Below, in pieces: positions 1-9,393 of a stretch of 64,000 nt of DNA. Position 1 is the first letter of the stretch. Every line of letters begins with the position of its first letter. A program made the position numbers and the translations under genes. The stretch is from Blastococcus sp. VKM Ac-2987 (GTDB taxonomy: Bacteria > Actinomycetota > Actinomycetes > Mycobacteriales > Geodermatophilaceae): positions 23,954-87,953 of the forward strand of contig NZ_JAPVBG010000005.1 in the NCBI RefSeq assembly GCF_026967805.1, in the 5' to 3' direction. Under the pieces are notes generated by a model. That model did no database searches. It saw only the letters and a list, made by a program, of their open reading frames with translations, and was not told the DNA's origin.

Positions 1-1074
<1,074 letters not shown>

Positions 1075-1163
1075 GGACGGACGCCGTCCCCCGGCTCCGC
1101 GCGCCCGTCGCGGGGCCGGGGGAGGAGCGCGGTGCTGTCGGTGGGAGCGGGGAGACTGGTCCG

Positions 1164-3125
1164 GTGCAGGTCGCCCGGGTCGTCGTCGATGTCCCGCTGG
1201 CCCACCTGGACCGGCCATTCGACTACGCCGTCCCGGAGAAGTTCGCCGACACGGTGCAGCCGGGCTGCCGGGTGCGGGTCCGCTTCCACGGCCGGCTGGT
1301 CGACGGCGTGGTGTGGGAGCTGGCGGACACCACCGAGTTCGCGGGCACGCTGCAGCCGCTGTCGCACGTGCCCTCCGGGGAACCGGTGCTCACCCCGCAG
1401 GTCGCCCGCCTGGTCCGCGCGGTCGCCGATCGGTACGCCGGCACCGCGAGCGACGTGCTGCGCCTGGCGCTGCCGCCGCGCCGGGCCGCCGCCGAGAAGC
1501 GGCCCGCCCCCACCCCCGAGGAGCTGCCGGGGCCGCCGGACCCGGCCGGTTTCGCCCGCTACCCGGCCGGCCCCGCCCTGCTCGGGGCGCTCGCCGAGGG
1601 GCGGCCGGCGCGCGCCGTCTGGACGGCGCTGCCCGGGGAGGACTGGCCGGCCCGGCTGGTCGAGCTGTGCCGCGCCGCGCTGTCGGGCCGGCGCGGCGCC
1701 CTGGTCGTCGTGCCCGACGGCAAGGACCTGGACCGGCTGACCGCGGCGGCGGAGCGACTGCTGCCGGAGCACTCCTTCACCGTGCTGCGGGCCGACGACT
1801 CACCGGAGAAGCGCTACCGCCGCTTCCTCGCCGCCTCGCGGGGCGCCGCGCAGGTGGTGCTGGGCACCCGGGCGGCGATGTTCGCGCCCGTCCGGGACCT
1901 CGGGCTGGTCGTCGTCTGGGACGACGGCGACGACCTGCACGCCGACGAGCACGCCCCCTACCCGCACGCCCGGGACGTGCTGGTCCAGCGGGCCTGGCTG
2001 GACTCCTGCGCCGCCGTCGTCGCCGGGACGTCGCGCACCGCCGAGGCCGCGCTGCTGGTGGAGTCCGGGTGGGCGCACGAGCTGGTCGCCGACCGTGCGG
2101 TGCTGCGCGCCGCCGCTCCCCGGGTGCAGGCGCTGGGGGACGACTTCGAGCTGGCCCGCGACGCCGCGGCCCGCACCGCCCGGCTGCCCTCGCTGGCCTA
2201 CGACGCGGCGCGCAAGGCGCTGGCCGCCGGGGCGCCGGTGCTGGTGCAGGTGCCCCGGCGCGGCTACGTCCCGTCCCTGGCCTGCGCCCGCTGCCGGGCG
2301 CCGGCCCGGTGCGCCGCCTGCGCCGGCCCGCTGGGCATCTCGCCGCGGCCGGGCCCGGGCGGCAGCCGGATCCCGGCCTGCCGCTGGTGCGCCCGTCCCG
2401 CCGCCACGTTCGACTGCCCGCACTGCCACGGGACGAAGCTCCGGGCCTCGGTGGTGGGGGAGTCGCGCACCGCCGAGGAGCTCGCGCGGGCCTTCGCCGG
2501 CACGACCGTGCGCACCTCGGGCAGCACCTCCGGCGTCCTCGCCACGGTGCCGGCGGGCCCCGCGCTGGTCGTGGCCACCCCCGGGGCCGAGCCGGTGGCC
2601 GACGGCGGGTACGGCGCCGCGCTGCTGCTGGACTCGTGGGCGCTCCTCGGGCGGGCGGACCTGCGCGCCGGCGAGGAGACGCTGCGCCGCTGGACCAACG
2701 CCGCGTCGCTGGTGCGCCCGGCCTCGGCCGGGGGCCAGGTGGTCGTCGCCGCCGACGCCGGTCATCCCGTCGTCCAGGCACTGGTGCGCTGGGATCCCGG
2801 CTGGCTCGCCGAGCGGGAGCTGGCCGACCGCCGCGAGCTCGGCTTCCCGCCGGTGACCCGCATGGCGTCGCTGGTGGGCTCGCCGGCCGCGCTCGGCGAC
2901 TTCCTGGCCGCCGCGCGGCTGCCCGCCGGCGCCGACCTCCTGGGGCCGGTACCGGAGCCGCCCCGGCCCGGTCAGGAGGGCGAGCGGGAGCGCTACCTGG
3001 TGCGGGTGCCGCGCAGCGAGGGTGCCGCGCTGGCGCATGCGCTGGCTGCGGTGCAGGGCGTGCGCAGCGCGCGCAAGGTGCCCGAGCACGTCCGCGTGCA
3101 GCTGGACCCGCTCACCCTGGTCTGA
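1164..3125 (+). CDS. priA: Primosomal protein N' (PriA), actinobacterial form lacking helicase motifs
   Basis: Replication-restart protein, 653 residues from GTG 1164. The start is set by the conserved N-terminal reading VQVARVVVDVPLAHLDRPFDY. Eight cysteines in four CxxC pairs (CARC, CAAC, CRWC, CPHC; residues about 373-420) match the two-zinc module of PriA. The Walker A position reads ALPGEDWPAR instead of GxxGSGKT, and the DEEH-box region reads VVVWDDGDD. The ATPase is therefore probably inactive, a state known for actinobacterial PriA. This supports a structural or loading role rather than unwinding. It lies between metK and a racemase gene on the same strand. The family call is firm; loss of activity is inferred from the motifs. 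Confidence 0.93.
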   Translation: MQVARVVVDVPLAHLDRPFDYAVPEKFADTVQPGCRVRVRFHGRLVDGVVWELADTTEFAGTLQPLSHVPSGEPVLTPQVARLVRAVADRYAGTASDVLRLALPPRRAAAEKRPAPTPEELPGPPDPAGFARYPAGPALLGALAEGRPARAVWTALPGEDWPARLVELCRAALSGRRGALVVVPDGKDLDRLTAAAERLLPEHSFTVLRADDSPEKRYRRFLAASRGAAQVVLGTRAAMFAPVRDLGLVVVWDDGDDLHADEHAPYPHARDVLVQRAWLDSCAAVVAGTSRTAEAALLVESGWAHELVADRAVLRAAAPRVQALGDDFELARDAAARTARLPSLAYDAARKALAAGAPVLVQVPRRGYVPSLACARCRAPARCAACAGPLGISPRPGPGGSRIPACRWCARPAATFDCPHCHGTKLRASVVGESRTAEELARAFAGTTVRTSGSTSGVLATVPAGPALVVATPGAEPVADGGYGAALLLDSWALLGRADLRAGEETLRRWTNAASLVRPASAGGQVVVAADAGHPVVQALVRWDPGWLAERELADRRELGFPPVTRMASLVGSPAALGDFLAAARLPAGADLLGPVPEPPRPGQEGERERYLVRVPRSEGAALAHALAAVQGVRSARKVPEHVRVQLDPLTLV

Positions 3126-3131
3126 GGCTGC

Positions 3132-3137
3132 CAGCAT
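3132..3137 (+). promoter_or_regulatory. -10-like hexamer for a leaderless start
   Basis: CAGCAT ends 6 nt before the GTG at 3144. This is the same spacing as the better TANNNT hexamers in front of other genes here. It matches TANNNT except at the first base, so support is weak. Confidence 0.25.
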
Positions 3138-3143
3138 GGCCCC

Positions 3144-3869
3144 GTGCGGACGATCGGGCTGCTGGGCGGGATGAGCTGGGAGAGCAGCGCCCTCTACTAC
3201 CGGCTGCTCAACGAGACGGTGCGGGACCGGCTCGGGGGGCTGCACTCCGCCAGGTGCCTGCTGCTGTCGGTCGACTTCGCCGGCATCGAGCGGCTGCAGG
3301 CGGCCGGGGACTGGGCCGCCGCGGGTGCGCTGCTCGCTACCGACGCCCGGGCGCTGCAGGCCGCCGGGGCCGACGTGGTGGTCCTGTGCACCAACACCAT
3401 GCACACGGTCGCCGACGTGGTCGCCGACGCGATCGACGTGCCGCTGCTGCACATCGGCGACAGCACCGCCGGAGCCGTCACGGCGGCGGGTCTGTCGTGC
3501 ATCGGCCTGCTCGGTACCCGGTACACGATGGAGCAGCCGTTCATGGCCGACCGGCTCGCGGCCGCCGGCCTGGAGGTGCTGGTGCCCGAGAAGGCCGACC
3601 GGGACCGGGTGCACCGGGTCATCTACGAGGAGCTGGTGCTCGGCATCGTCCGGGACGAGTCGCGGCAGGCCTACCGCGACGTGGTCGACCGGCTGGTCGC
3701 GCGCGGAGCGCGGGGCGTGGTGCTCGGGTGCACCGAGATCGAGCTGCTCATCGGTCCGGACGACGTCGACGTCCCGACGTTCCCCACGACGGCGCTGCAC
3801 GTGGCCGCGGCCGTCGAGGCCGCGCTGGCGTCGGACGGCGCGGCGCCGCCACCTACGATCACCGGGTGA
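3144..3869 (+). CDS. Aspartate/glutamate racemase family protein
   Basis: Cofactor-independent amino-acid racemase of the Asp/Glu racemase superfamily, 241 residues. The N-terminus [19 protein letters not shown] is characteristic of the YgeA/RacX branch. The two catalytic cysteines are visible in LCTNTMH (about residue 83) and LGCTEIE (about residue 195). GTG 3144 is used; there is no clear Shine-Dalgarno sequence, but a -10-like hexamer 6 nt upstream suggests a leaderless message. Its TGA overlaps the def start by 4 bp, so def may be translationally coupled to it. The substrate (Asp, Glu or another amino acid) cannot be read from the sequence. Confidence 0.9.
   Translation: MRTIGLLGGMSWESSALYYRLLNETVRDRLGGLHSARCLLLSVDFAGIERLQAAGDWAAAGALLATDARALQAAGADVVVLCTNTMHTVADVVADAIDVPLLHIGDSTAGAVTAAGLSCIGLLGTRYTMEQPFMADRLAAAGLEVLVPEKADRDRVHRVIYEELVLGIVRDESRQAYRDVVDRLVARGARGVVLGCTEIELLIGPDDVDVPTFPTTALHVAAAVEAALASDGAAPPPTITG
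3854..3859 (+). promoter_or_regulatory. -10 element (TACGAT) for def
   Basis: TACGAT fits TANNNT and lies inside the end of the racemase gene, 6 nt before the def GTG at 3866. Transcription would start at or next to the start codon, giving def its own leaderless transcript besides any read-through. Confidence 0.42.
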
Positions 3870-4399
3870 GCGTCACCCCCATCCGGCTGTACCACGACCC
3901 GGTGCTGCACCAGCCCGCGGCACCGGTCGTCGACTTCGACCAGGAGCTGCGGCAGCTCGTCACCGACCTGACCGAGACCATGCAGGCGGCCGGGGGCGCC
4001 GGGCTCGCAGCTCCGCAGATCGGTGTCGGGCTGCGGGTGTTCACCTGGTACGTCGACGGCGAGGTGGGCCACCTGGTCAACCCGGACGTCGTCCCGGTGG
4101 GCGAAGAGGTGCAGGACGGCCCGGAGGGCTGCCTGTCCATCCCCGACCTGCGCTACGACTGCCGCCGGCACCTGCACGTGGTCGCCTCCGGCTGGAACGT
4201 GCACGGCGACCCGGTGCGGGTCGAGGGCTCCGAGCTGCTGGCCCGCGCCATCCAGCACGAGACCGACCACCTCGACGGCGTCCTGTTCGTCGACCGGCTC
4301 GCCGACGCCGACCGGGTCGCCGCGCTCGCCGAGATCCAGGCCGCCGAGTGGGCCGGCTACGGCAGCTACCTCCCCGTCGTGAAGGTGAGCCCCCACTGA
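3866..4399 (+). CDS. def: Peptide deformylase
   Basis: Removes the formyl group from nascent proteins; 177 residues. All three metal and active-site motifs are present in order: [10 protein letters not shown] (about 44-53), EGCLS (about 87-91, Cys ligand) and HETDH (about 131-135, two His ligands and the catalytic Glu). GTG 3866 overlaps the racemase stop, and its stop overlaps the fmt start, so deformylase and formyltransferase are made from adjacent coupled frames. This def-fmt pairing is the classic arrangement for the N-formylmethionine cycle. Confidence 0.97.
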   Translation: MSVTPIRLYHDPVLHQPAAPVVDFDQELRQLVTDLTETMQAAGGAGLAAPQIGVGLRVFTWYVDGEVGHLVNPDVVPVGEEVQDGPEGCLSIPDLRYDCRRHLHVVASGWNVHGDPVRVEGSELLARAIQHETDHLDGVLFVDRLADADRVAALAEIQAAEWAGYGSYLPVVKVSPH

Positions 4400-5328
4400 A
4401 GCTCCTGTTCGCCGGCACCCCGGCGCCCGCCGTCCCCTCGCTGGAGGCGCTGCTCGCCTCCGACCACGAGGTCGTCGCCGTGCTCACCCGCCCCGACGCC
4501 CGCTCCGGCCGCGGCCGGAAGGTGAGCCGCGCCCCGGTGGCCGAGCGCGCCGACGCCGCCGGCCTCCCGGTGCTGCAGCCGCGCTCGCCCCGGGAACCGG
4601 ATTTCCTGGAGCAGCTGGCCGGGCTCGAGGTCGACTGCGCGCCGGTCGTCGCCTACGGCGCCCTGGTGCCCCGGGCGGCGCTGGACCTCCCGCGGCACGG
4701 TTGGGTGAACCTGCACTTCTCGCTGCTGCCGGCCTGGCGCGGTGCCGCGCCGGTGCAGCACGCGATCATGGCCGGCGACGAGGTGACCGGCGCCTCGACG
4801 TTCCTCCTGGAGGCCGGCCTAGACACCGGGCCGGTCTACGGCACCCTCACCGAGGCCATCGGTCCCCGGGACACCGCCGGTGAACTGCTCGACCGGCTGG
4901 CGGTCAGCGGCGCCGCGCTGCTCGTGGCCACCCTGGACGGCATCGCCGCCGGCGCGCTGGAGCCGCAGCCGCAGCCCCCCGACGGGATCAGCCTGGCGCC
5001 CAAGGTGGAGACCGCCGACGCCCGGGTGGACTGGGCGCTGCCCGCGCACGTCGTCGACCGGCGGGTCCGCGGCGTCACGCCGGCGCCCGGCGCCTGGACG
5101 ACGTGGCGGGGCGAGCGGATGCGGCTGGGTCCCGTCGGCCCGGTGCCGGACGGCCCGTCGCTGGAGCCGGGGGAGCTGCTGGTCGAGGCCGGGAGCGTCC
5201 TCGTGGGCACCGGCAACGGCCCGGTGCGGCTGGACCAGGTGCAGCCCGCGGGCAAGCGAATGCTGCCGGCCGCGGACTGGGCCCGCGGGGCGCGCCCCGC
5301 CCCGGACGAGCGGCTGGGCGGCGAGTGA
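4396..5328 (+). CDS. fmt: Methionyl-tRNA formyltransferase, apparent CTG start
   Basis: Formylates initiator Met-tRNA using 10-formyl-THF; 310 residues, the usual family size. The folate/catalytic motif [16 protein letters not shown] is intact (about residues 107-122). The conserved N-terminus KLLFAGTP begins directly after a CTG at 4396-4398, which overlaps the def stop in a CTGA arrangement. No ATG or GTG lies near that position in frame. The nearest, GTG 4348, would add 16 unconserved residues and reach into def. AAGGTGAG at 4382-4389 gives a Shine-Dalgarno sequence 6 nt before the CTG. I infer CTG initiation coupled to def termination. Confidence 0.95.
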   Translation: MKLLFAGTPAPAVPSLEALLASDHEVVAVLTRPDARSGRGRKVSRAPVAERADAAGLPVLQPRSPREPDFLEQLAGLEVDCAPVVAYGALVPRAALDLPRHGWVNLHFSLLPAWRGAAPVQHAIMAGDEVTGASTFLLEAGLDTGPVYGTLTEAIGPRDTAGELLDRLAVSGAALLVATLDGIAAGALEPQPQPPDGISLAPKVETADARVDWALPAHVVDRRVRGVTPAPGAWTTWRGERMRLGPVGPVPDGPSLEPGELLVEAGSVLVGTGNGPVRLDQVQPAGKRMLPAADWARGARPAPDERLGGE

Positions 5329-6710
5329 CCCGCCCACCGCGCAAGGGGGGCTCCGGCCGGCGCCGGCACCCCGCCACCCGGCGGCCGGTGCTGGACGGCG
5401 CCCGGCTGACCGCCTACGACGTGCTGGACGCCGTCTCCTCGCGCGAGGCGTTCGCCAACCTGCTGCTGCCGCAGCTGCTCCGGGAGCGGCAGCTGGACGA
5501 GCGGGACGCCGCCTTCGCCACCCAGCTGGCCTACGGCACGCTGCGGGCGCAGGGCACGCTCGACGCCGTCCTGACCGGGCTGGTGTCCCGGCCGCTGGCC
5601 GAGCTGGACCCGCGCGTGCTCGACCTGCTGCGGCTGGGGGCGTACCAGATCGTCGACCTCCGGGTGCCCTCGCACGCGGCCGTGGACACCACCGTGGACC
5701 TGACCCGCGGCATCGTCGGCACCGGCGCCTCCGGCCTGGTCAACGCGGTGCTGCGCAAGGTCGCCGCCGGTGGCGACCGGGCCGCGTGGCTGGCCGCGCT
5801 CGGCGCCGAGGGCGACGAGCGGCTAGGGCTGGCCACCGACCACCCCCGGTGGATCGTCGACGCCTGGCGGGATGCGCTGGGCGACGAGGGCGAGCTGGAG
5901 CCCGCCCTGCTGGCCGACGACGTCGCGCCCGAGGTGCACCTGGTCGCCCGTCGCGTGGGGCGCGACGTGCTCGCCGAGGAGTCCGGCGGGCAGCCCGGTC
6001 CGTGGTCGCCGTTCGCGGTGCGCCTGGGTGGGGGCGATCCCGGCCGGCTGGCGTCGGTGCGCTCCGGGCGCGCGGCGGTGCAGGACGAGGGCAGCCAGCT
6101 CGCCGCGCTGCTGCTGGCCCGGGCGCCGGTGGAGGGGCCGGAGAGCGCGTGGCTCGACATGTGCGCGGGGCCCGGGGGCAAGGCGGGGCTGCTCGCCGTC
6201 ACCCGGCCCGAGGGGGTGCGGCTGACCGCGGCCGATCGTGCGCCGCACCGGGCCGAGCTGGTCGCCCAGGCGCTGCGCGGCGAGGAGGACGTCGAGGTGA
6301 TGGCCGCCGACGGCACGCAGCCGCCCTGGGCGCCGGGCTCCTTCGACCGGGTGCTGCTGGACGCGCCGTGCACCGGGCTCGGTGCGCTGCGCCGCCGGCC
6401 GGAGGTGCGCTGGCGCCGGACGGCCGAGGACGTCGCCCCGCTGGCCGAGCTGCAGACGGCGCTGCTGGACAGCGCGCTGCGTTCGGTGCGCGTCGGCGGG
6501 GTGGTCGCCTACGTGACCTGCTCGCCGCACACGGCGGAGACCGTCGCGGTGGTCGACGCCGCAGCCGCCCGTGACGACGTGGCGGTGGTCCCGGTGGCCC
6601 CGCTGTTCCCGGAGGTGCCCGGCATCGGACGGGGCGACTTCGGGCAGCTGTGGCCGCACCGGCACGGCACCGACGCGATGTTCATGGCGCTGCTCCGCCG
6701 TACCGGCTGA
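5325..6710 (+). CDS. rsmB: 16S rRNA (cytosine-C5)-methyltransferase RsmB
   Basis: Methylates C967 of 16S rRNA with AdoMet; 461 residues from GTG 5325, which overlaps the fmt stop by 4 bp. Residues about 25-160 form a NusB-like RNA-binding domain ([19 protein letters not shown]). The C-terminal Rossmann methyltransferase has [12 protein letters not shown] for AdoMet binding and [20 protein letters not shown] with the release cysteine. YVTCSPH carries the catalytic cysteine. The Arg-rich N-terminus ([19 protein letters not shown]) is typical of actinobacterial copies. It ends the def-fmt-rsmB translation operon. Confidence 0.95.
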   Translation: MTRPPRKGGSGRRRHPATRRPVLDGARLTAYDVLDAVSSREAFANLLLPQLLRERQLDERDAAFATQLAYGTLRAQGTLDAVLTGLVSRPLAELDPRVLDLLRLGAYQIVDLRVPSHAAVDTTVDLTRGIVGTGASGLVNAVLRKVAAGGDRAAWLAALGAEGDERLGLATDHPRWIVDAWRDALGDEGELEPALLADDVAPEVHLVARRVGRDVLAEESGGQPGPWSPFAVRLGGGDPGRLASVRSGRAAVQDEGSQLAALLLARAPVEGPESAWLDMCAGPGGKAGLLAVTRPEGVRLTAADRAPHRAELVAQALRGEEDVEVMAADGTQPPWAPGSFDRVLLDAPCTGLGALRRRPEVRWRRTAEDVAPLAELQTALLDSALRSVRVGGVVAYVTCSPHTAETVAVVDAAAARDDVAVVPVAPLFPEVPGIGRGDFGQLWPHRHGTDAMFMALLRRTG

Positions 6711-6722
6711 GGCCCCGGCCGC

Positions 6723-6728
6723 TACGGT
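6723..6728 (+). promoter_or_regulatory. -10 element (TACGGT) for the GNAT gene
   Basis: TACGGT fits TANNNT and ends 7 nt before ATG 6736. There is no Shine-Dalgarno sequence, so a leaderless transcript is likely. Confidence 0.42.
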
Positions 6729-6735
6729 GCCGTCC

Positions 6736-7236
6736 ATGGCGTGGTTGCCGGACGACTTCTCCCACCCGGTGCGTGCCGAGCTGGACACCGGGGAGCACCT
6801 GCGCCCGATGGGTGCGGCGGACACCGAGATCGACCACCCGGCCGTCATGGGGTCGCGGGAGCGGCTGTGGTCGATCTACGGCGAGGCGTGGGGGTGGCCG
6901 CCGGCGCACATGACCGTCGAGGCGGACCGCGAGGACCTCGCCCACCACGAACGGGAGATCGCCGCGCACGAGAGCTTCCTCTACGGGGTCTTCCCCGAGG
7001 ACGAGGCCGAGCTGCTCGGCTGCGTCTACATCGATCCGCCCACCAAGGTCGGCGGCGTCGGGGCCGAGGTGTCGTGGTGGGTCGTCGACCGGCTGGTCGG
7101 CAGCCCGGCCGAGCGGGCCCTGGACGAGTTCGTGCCCCGCTGGCCGGCCGAGGGCTGGCCGCTGCCCGCGCCGCCCCGATTCGTGGGCCGGGACCTCTAC
7201 TGGGCCGAGTGGAACGCCCTGCCCGCTCGGGACTGA
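6736..7236 (+). CDS. Probable GNAT-family N-acetyltransferase
   Basis: 166-residue cytoplasmic protein. A GNAT-like beta4 segment is visible (AELLGCVYIDPP followed by EVSWWVVDRLVGS), after which the family would place the acetyl-CoA loop. That loop (R/QxxGxG/A) is degenerate or missing here, so activity is uncertain. The C-terminus FVGRDLYWAEWNALPARD recurs in actinobacterial proteins annotated this way. ATG 6736 is chosen because the TACGGT hexamer sits 7 nt upstream. It is probably transcribed separately from rsmB, which ends 26 bp before. Substrate unknown. Confidence 0.6.
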   Translation: MAWLPDDFSHPVRAELDTGEHLRPMGAADTEIDHPAVMGSRERLWSIYGEAWGWPPAHMTVEADREDLAHHEREIAAHESFLYGVFPEDEAELLGCVYIDPPTKVGGVGAEVSWWVVDRLVGSPAERALDEFVPRWPAEGWPLPAPPRFVGRDLYWAEWNALPARD

Positions 7237-7366
7237 CCGCGCGCCGCGGCACCCTCCTCGCCCCAGTCGCAGTCGCCCGTTCCCGCCCACGCGGGCACCC
7301 CGCCCCGGCGCCCGTGGCGCGTGGCGATGTGCTCGCGGGCCGACCTGCCTCCTCTAGGTCCCCGGG

Positions 7367-9190
7367 TCAGAAGGGAGCCGGGTCGTGGCTGGGCGTGGCC
7401 GGTTCGGGTGGGTGGGCTGATGGCCGTCGGTCGGGCGGCCCTCGGTCGGGTGGCCAGCCTGGTGGTGGTGTGTCGGGGGGTGGCGGGCCGGTGGCGGTCA
7501 TGCCGGGTGGGCGGGTGGTGCGGGTGACGCCGCTGGGGGTGGTGACGGTCAGCGCGCCGTCGGGGGTCATGGTGAACCGCCAGCCGGGGGCGAAGGTCTT
7601 GAGCCGGTGGTGGCGGCGGCACAGGCAGCACAGGTTCTGGCAGGTCGTGGTGCCGCCGTCGGCGTGGGGCAGGACGTGGTCCAGGTCGGCCCAGCCGGCG
7701 CGGTTGGCGCAGCCGGGGTGGCGGCAGCCGCGGTCGCGGCTGGTGGTGAAGCGGTGCTGGGCGGCGGTGGGCCGGTACCGGTCGGTGCCTGCCGGTGGAC
7801 CCAGGACCGGGCAGCCGCAGTCGGTGCCGGGGTGGGCGGGGCAGCCGCGGCGGGCCAGCCGGGTCAGCTCGCCGCGGGTGGCGGTGGCCCGGAGGGCGCC
7901 GGTGGCCGGGTCCTGCAGCGAGATGCCCAGGGTGCCGCCGGTCGGTGCCTGCAGCCCGCCGGGGCACAGCGCGTCGAGGAACTCGAGCAGTTCGCGCAGC
8001 TGGCCGGCGGTGATCGGCTGCCCGTTCACCTCCGCCGGCGCGATCCGGCGGCAGGCCACCCCGGCATCCGGTGGGCAGGCGGCGGCCTGGTCCAGCGCGG
8101 CGGACCCCGACGAGGCGGCGGGCCGCGATCGGTCCCCGGGCGCCGGCGAGTTGCCACGCACCGGCGGGTCTCCTGGGGCCGGCGGGTGTCCGGTGTCCGG
8201 GGTGGTGTCGGGTGGGTGGGGGAGCTGGTGGCCGACCGCGCAGTTGTCGTGGCCGGCGGCGGCGGCGAGCAGGGCACCGACCGGGGCGAGCACGTCCAGG
8301 TGCGCGGTGACCGGCGGCCGGCTGGTGTCCCAGGGCCGCAGCACCAGATCGGCCAGCGCGGCCACCCGCAGCGACCCGATCGGCCGGGCCGGGTCATCGG
8401 TCTTGGCCAGTCGCGCGTAGCGGTCGACGGTGTCCCGGATCGCGGCGGCCAGCGGCTGGGGGGCGAACACCGACAGCTCGGCCATCCCGTCCGGTGCCGG
8501 GCGCACCACCACGTCGGCGCAGCGCTCGGCCTGGGCGCGGCGGCGCTCGGCGGCCGCGGCGTCGTGGCGCAGCACCTCCCGGCGCACCGCGGCCCGCAGC
8601 CGGGTCACCGCCAGCTCCCCGGCGCCGGGCAGCACCGCGGCCTCCACCGCCGCGACCGCCTGCGGTGCCAGCTGGCGGACCGGCCCGGCCAGCTCGGCGG
8701 CCACCGCCCGCGCCCGCGGCCAGCCCAGCCCGTCATCGGCCAGCGCGGCCCAGGTGACCGGCAGGTGCCGCACCAGCGTGGTGCACAGCTCGATGTGCGT
8801 GGTGGCTTCCGCCCGGGAGCAGTTCAGCACCATCGCCAGCTCGTCGGCGAAGAACTCGCTCACCCCCGCCGCCGGCGGGTGGCCGGCACCGGCCACCCAG
8901 TCCGGTGACGCCGCCCCCGGCTCGCCGACCTGCCGGTCGGCGCTGTCGGGGCGGCGGCCGGCCAGCTCGCAGATCAACTCCGCCCGGTAGGCGGCCAGCG
9001 CCGACTCCGCACGCCCGATCCGCTGCAGCTCCAGCGCGATCTCCGCATCGGTGCGGGCCGCGACCGGCATCGCCTCACCCAACCGGGTCGGCCGCACCGA
9101 CACCCCCGACGGGACCAGCTCCCCCGGCCACGACGACAGGTCCAGCACGTCGACCGTCAGGCCGACCCCGAACCCACCACCTTCGAACAC
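7367..9190 (-). CDS. DUF222 / 13E12-type HNH endonuclease-domain protein
   Basis: 607 residues. The N-terminal two-thirds is the Ala/Arg-rich helical DUF222 region. The C-terminal HNH nuclease domain (about residues 485-545) has paired zinc cysteines and the core HPGCANRAGWADLDHVLPH, then CQNLCCLCRRHHRLK. A low-complexity Pro-rich tail follows. Such proteins are multicopy in mycobacteria and relatives (REP13E12 family), where several are DNA-damage inducible. GTG 9190 opens the frame as VFEGGG; an ATG at 9192 is out of frame. A TAGGTT -10 hexamer 7 nt upstream implies a leaderless start, and a LexA-like box overlaps the start codon. The cellular role of the family is unresolved. Confidence 0.9.
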   Translation of the reverse strand: MFEGGGFGVGLTVDVLDLSSWPGELVPSGVSVRPTRLGEAMPVAARTDAEIALELQRIGRAESALAAYRAELICELAGRRPDSADRQVGEPGAASPDWVAGAGHPPAAGVSEFFADELAMVLNCSRAEATTHIELCTTLVRHLPVTWAALADDGLGWPRARAVAAELAGPVRQLAPQAVAAVEAAVLPGAGELAVTRLRAAVRREVLRHDAAAAERRRAQAERCADVVVRPAPDGMAELSVFAPQPLAAAIRDTVDRYARLAKTDDPARPIGSLRVAALADLVLRPWDTSRPPVTAHLDVLAPVGALLAAAAGHDNCAVGHQLPHPPDTTPDTGHPPAPGDPPVRGNSPAPGDRSRPAASSGSAALDQAAACPPDAGVACRRIAPAEVNGQPITAGQLRELLEFLDALCPGGLQAPTGGTLGISLQDPATGALRATATRGELTRLARRGCPAHPGTDCGCPVLGPPAGTDRYRPTAAQHRFTTSRDRGCRHPGCANRAGWADLDHVLPHADGGTTTCQNLCCLCRRHHRLKTFAPGWRFTMTPDGALTVTTPSGVTRTTRPPGMTATGPPPPDTPPPGWPPDRGPPDRRPSAHPPEPATPSHDPAPF

Positions 9191-9198
9191 ATGAGCGA
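9183..9198 (-). promoter_or_regulatory. LexA (SOS) box-like operator over the HNH gene start
   Basis: Read on the minus strand the site is TCGCTCATGTGTTCGA. It matches the actinobacterial SOS consensus TCGAAC-N4-GTTCGA at 10 of 12 positions, with one half perfect. It overlaps the GTG start and touches the -10 hexamer, so LexA bound there would block transcription. The perfect half-site is also the coding sequence for the Phe-Glu that follows the start. Confidence 0.5.
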
Positions 9199-9220
9199 AC
9201 CTATCGACGGGGCCCGACAG
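9198..9220 (-). promoter_or_regulatory. PafBC-type (RecA-NDp-like) promoter for the HNH gene
   Basis: On the minus strand, CTGTCGGGC (9220-9212) is followed by exactly 8 nt and then TAGGTT (9203-9198), 7 nt before GTG 9190. The mycobacterial LexA-independent DNA-damage promoter is TTGTCRGTG-N8-TANNNT. Six of nine upstream bases, the spacing and the -10 element agree. I infer possible dual DNA-damage control together with the LexA-like box. Confidence 0.4.
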
Positions 9221-9242
9221 TTTTCGCCAGTGCAGGCCGGGA

Positions 9243-9332
9243 TCAGCCCGTCAGCCCGGCGACGAGGCCGATCAGGAACGCGAGCGCGAGCACCGCGCCC
9301 ACCGCGAGGAGCACGGTGCGCGGCCGGGTCAC
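9243..9332 (-). CDS. Possible 29-residue single-span membrane peptide
   Basis: GTG 9332 to TGA 9243. The peptide starts TRPRTVLLAVGAV and continues as a hydrophobic span with a positive N-terminus. GGGAG lies 9-10 nt upstream. It lies downstream of the aldehyde dehydrogenase but beyond that gene's apparent terminator, so it would need its own transcript. The frame can be extended upstream, but only into sequence unlike protein. Weakly supported. Confidence 0.25.
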   Translation of the reverse strand: MTRPRTVLLAVGAVLALAFLIGLVAGLTG

Positions 9333-9356
9333 CCAGCGCTCCCACTGGCCCGCGGG

Positions 9357-9387
9357 CCGGGCGGGCCCCCGCCGTGGGCCCGCCCGG
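9357..9387 (-). terminator. Hairpin terminator after the aldehyde dehydrogenase
   Basis: A 12-bp perfect stem (9357-9368 with 9376-9387, CCGGGCGGGCCC against its complement) with a 7-nt loop begins 7 bp past the aldehyde dehydrogenase stop. There is no T-run, as is usual at this GC content. Confidence 0.6.
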
Positions 9388-9393
9388 GAGCGC

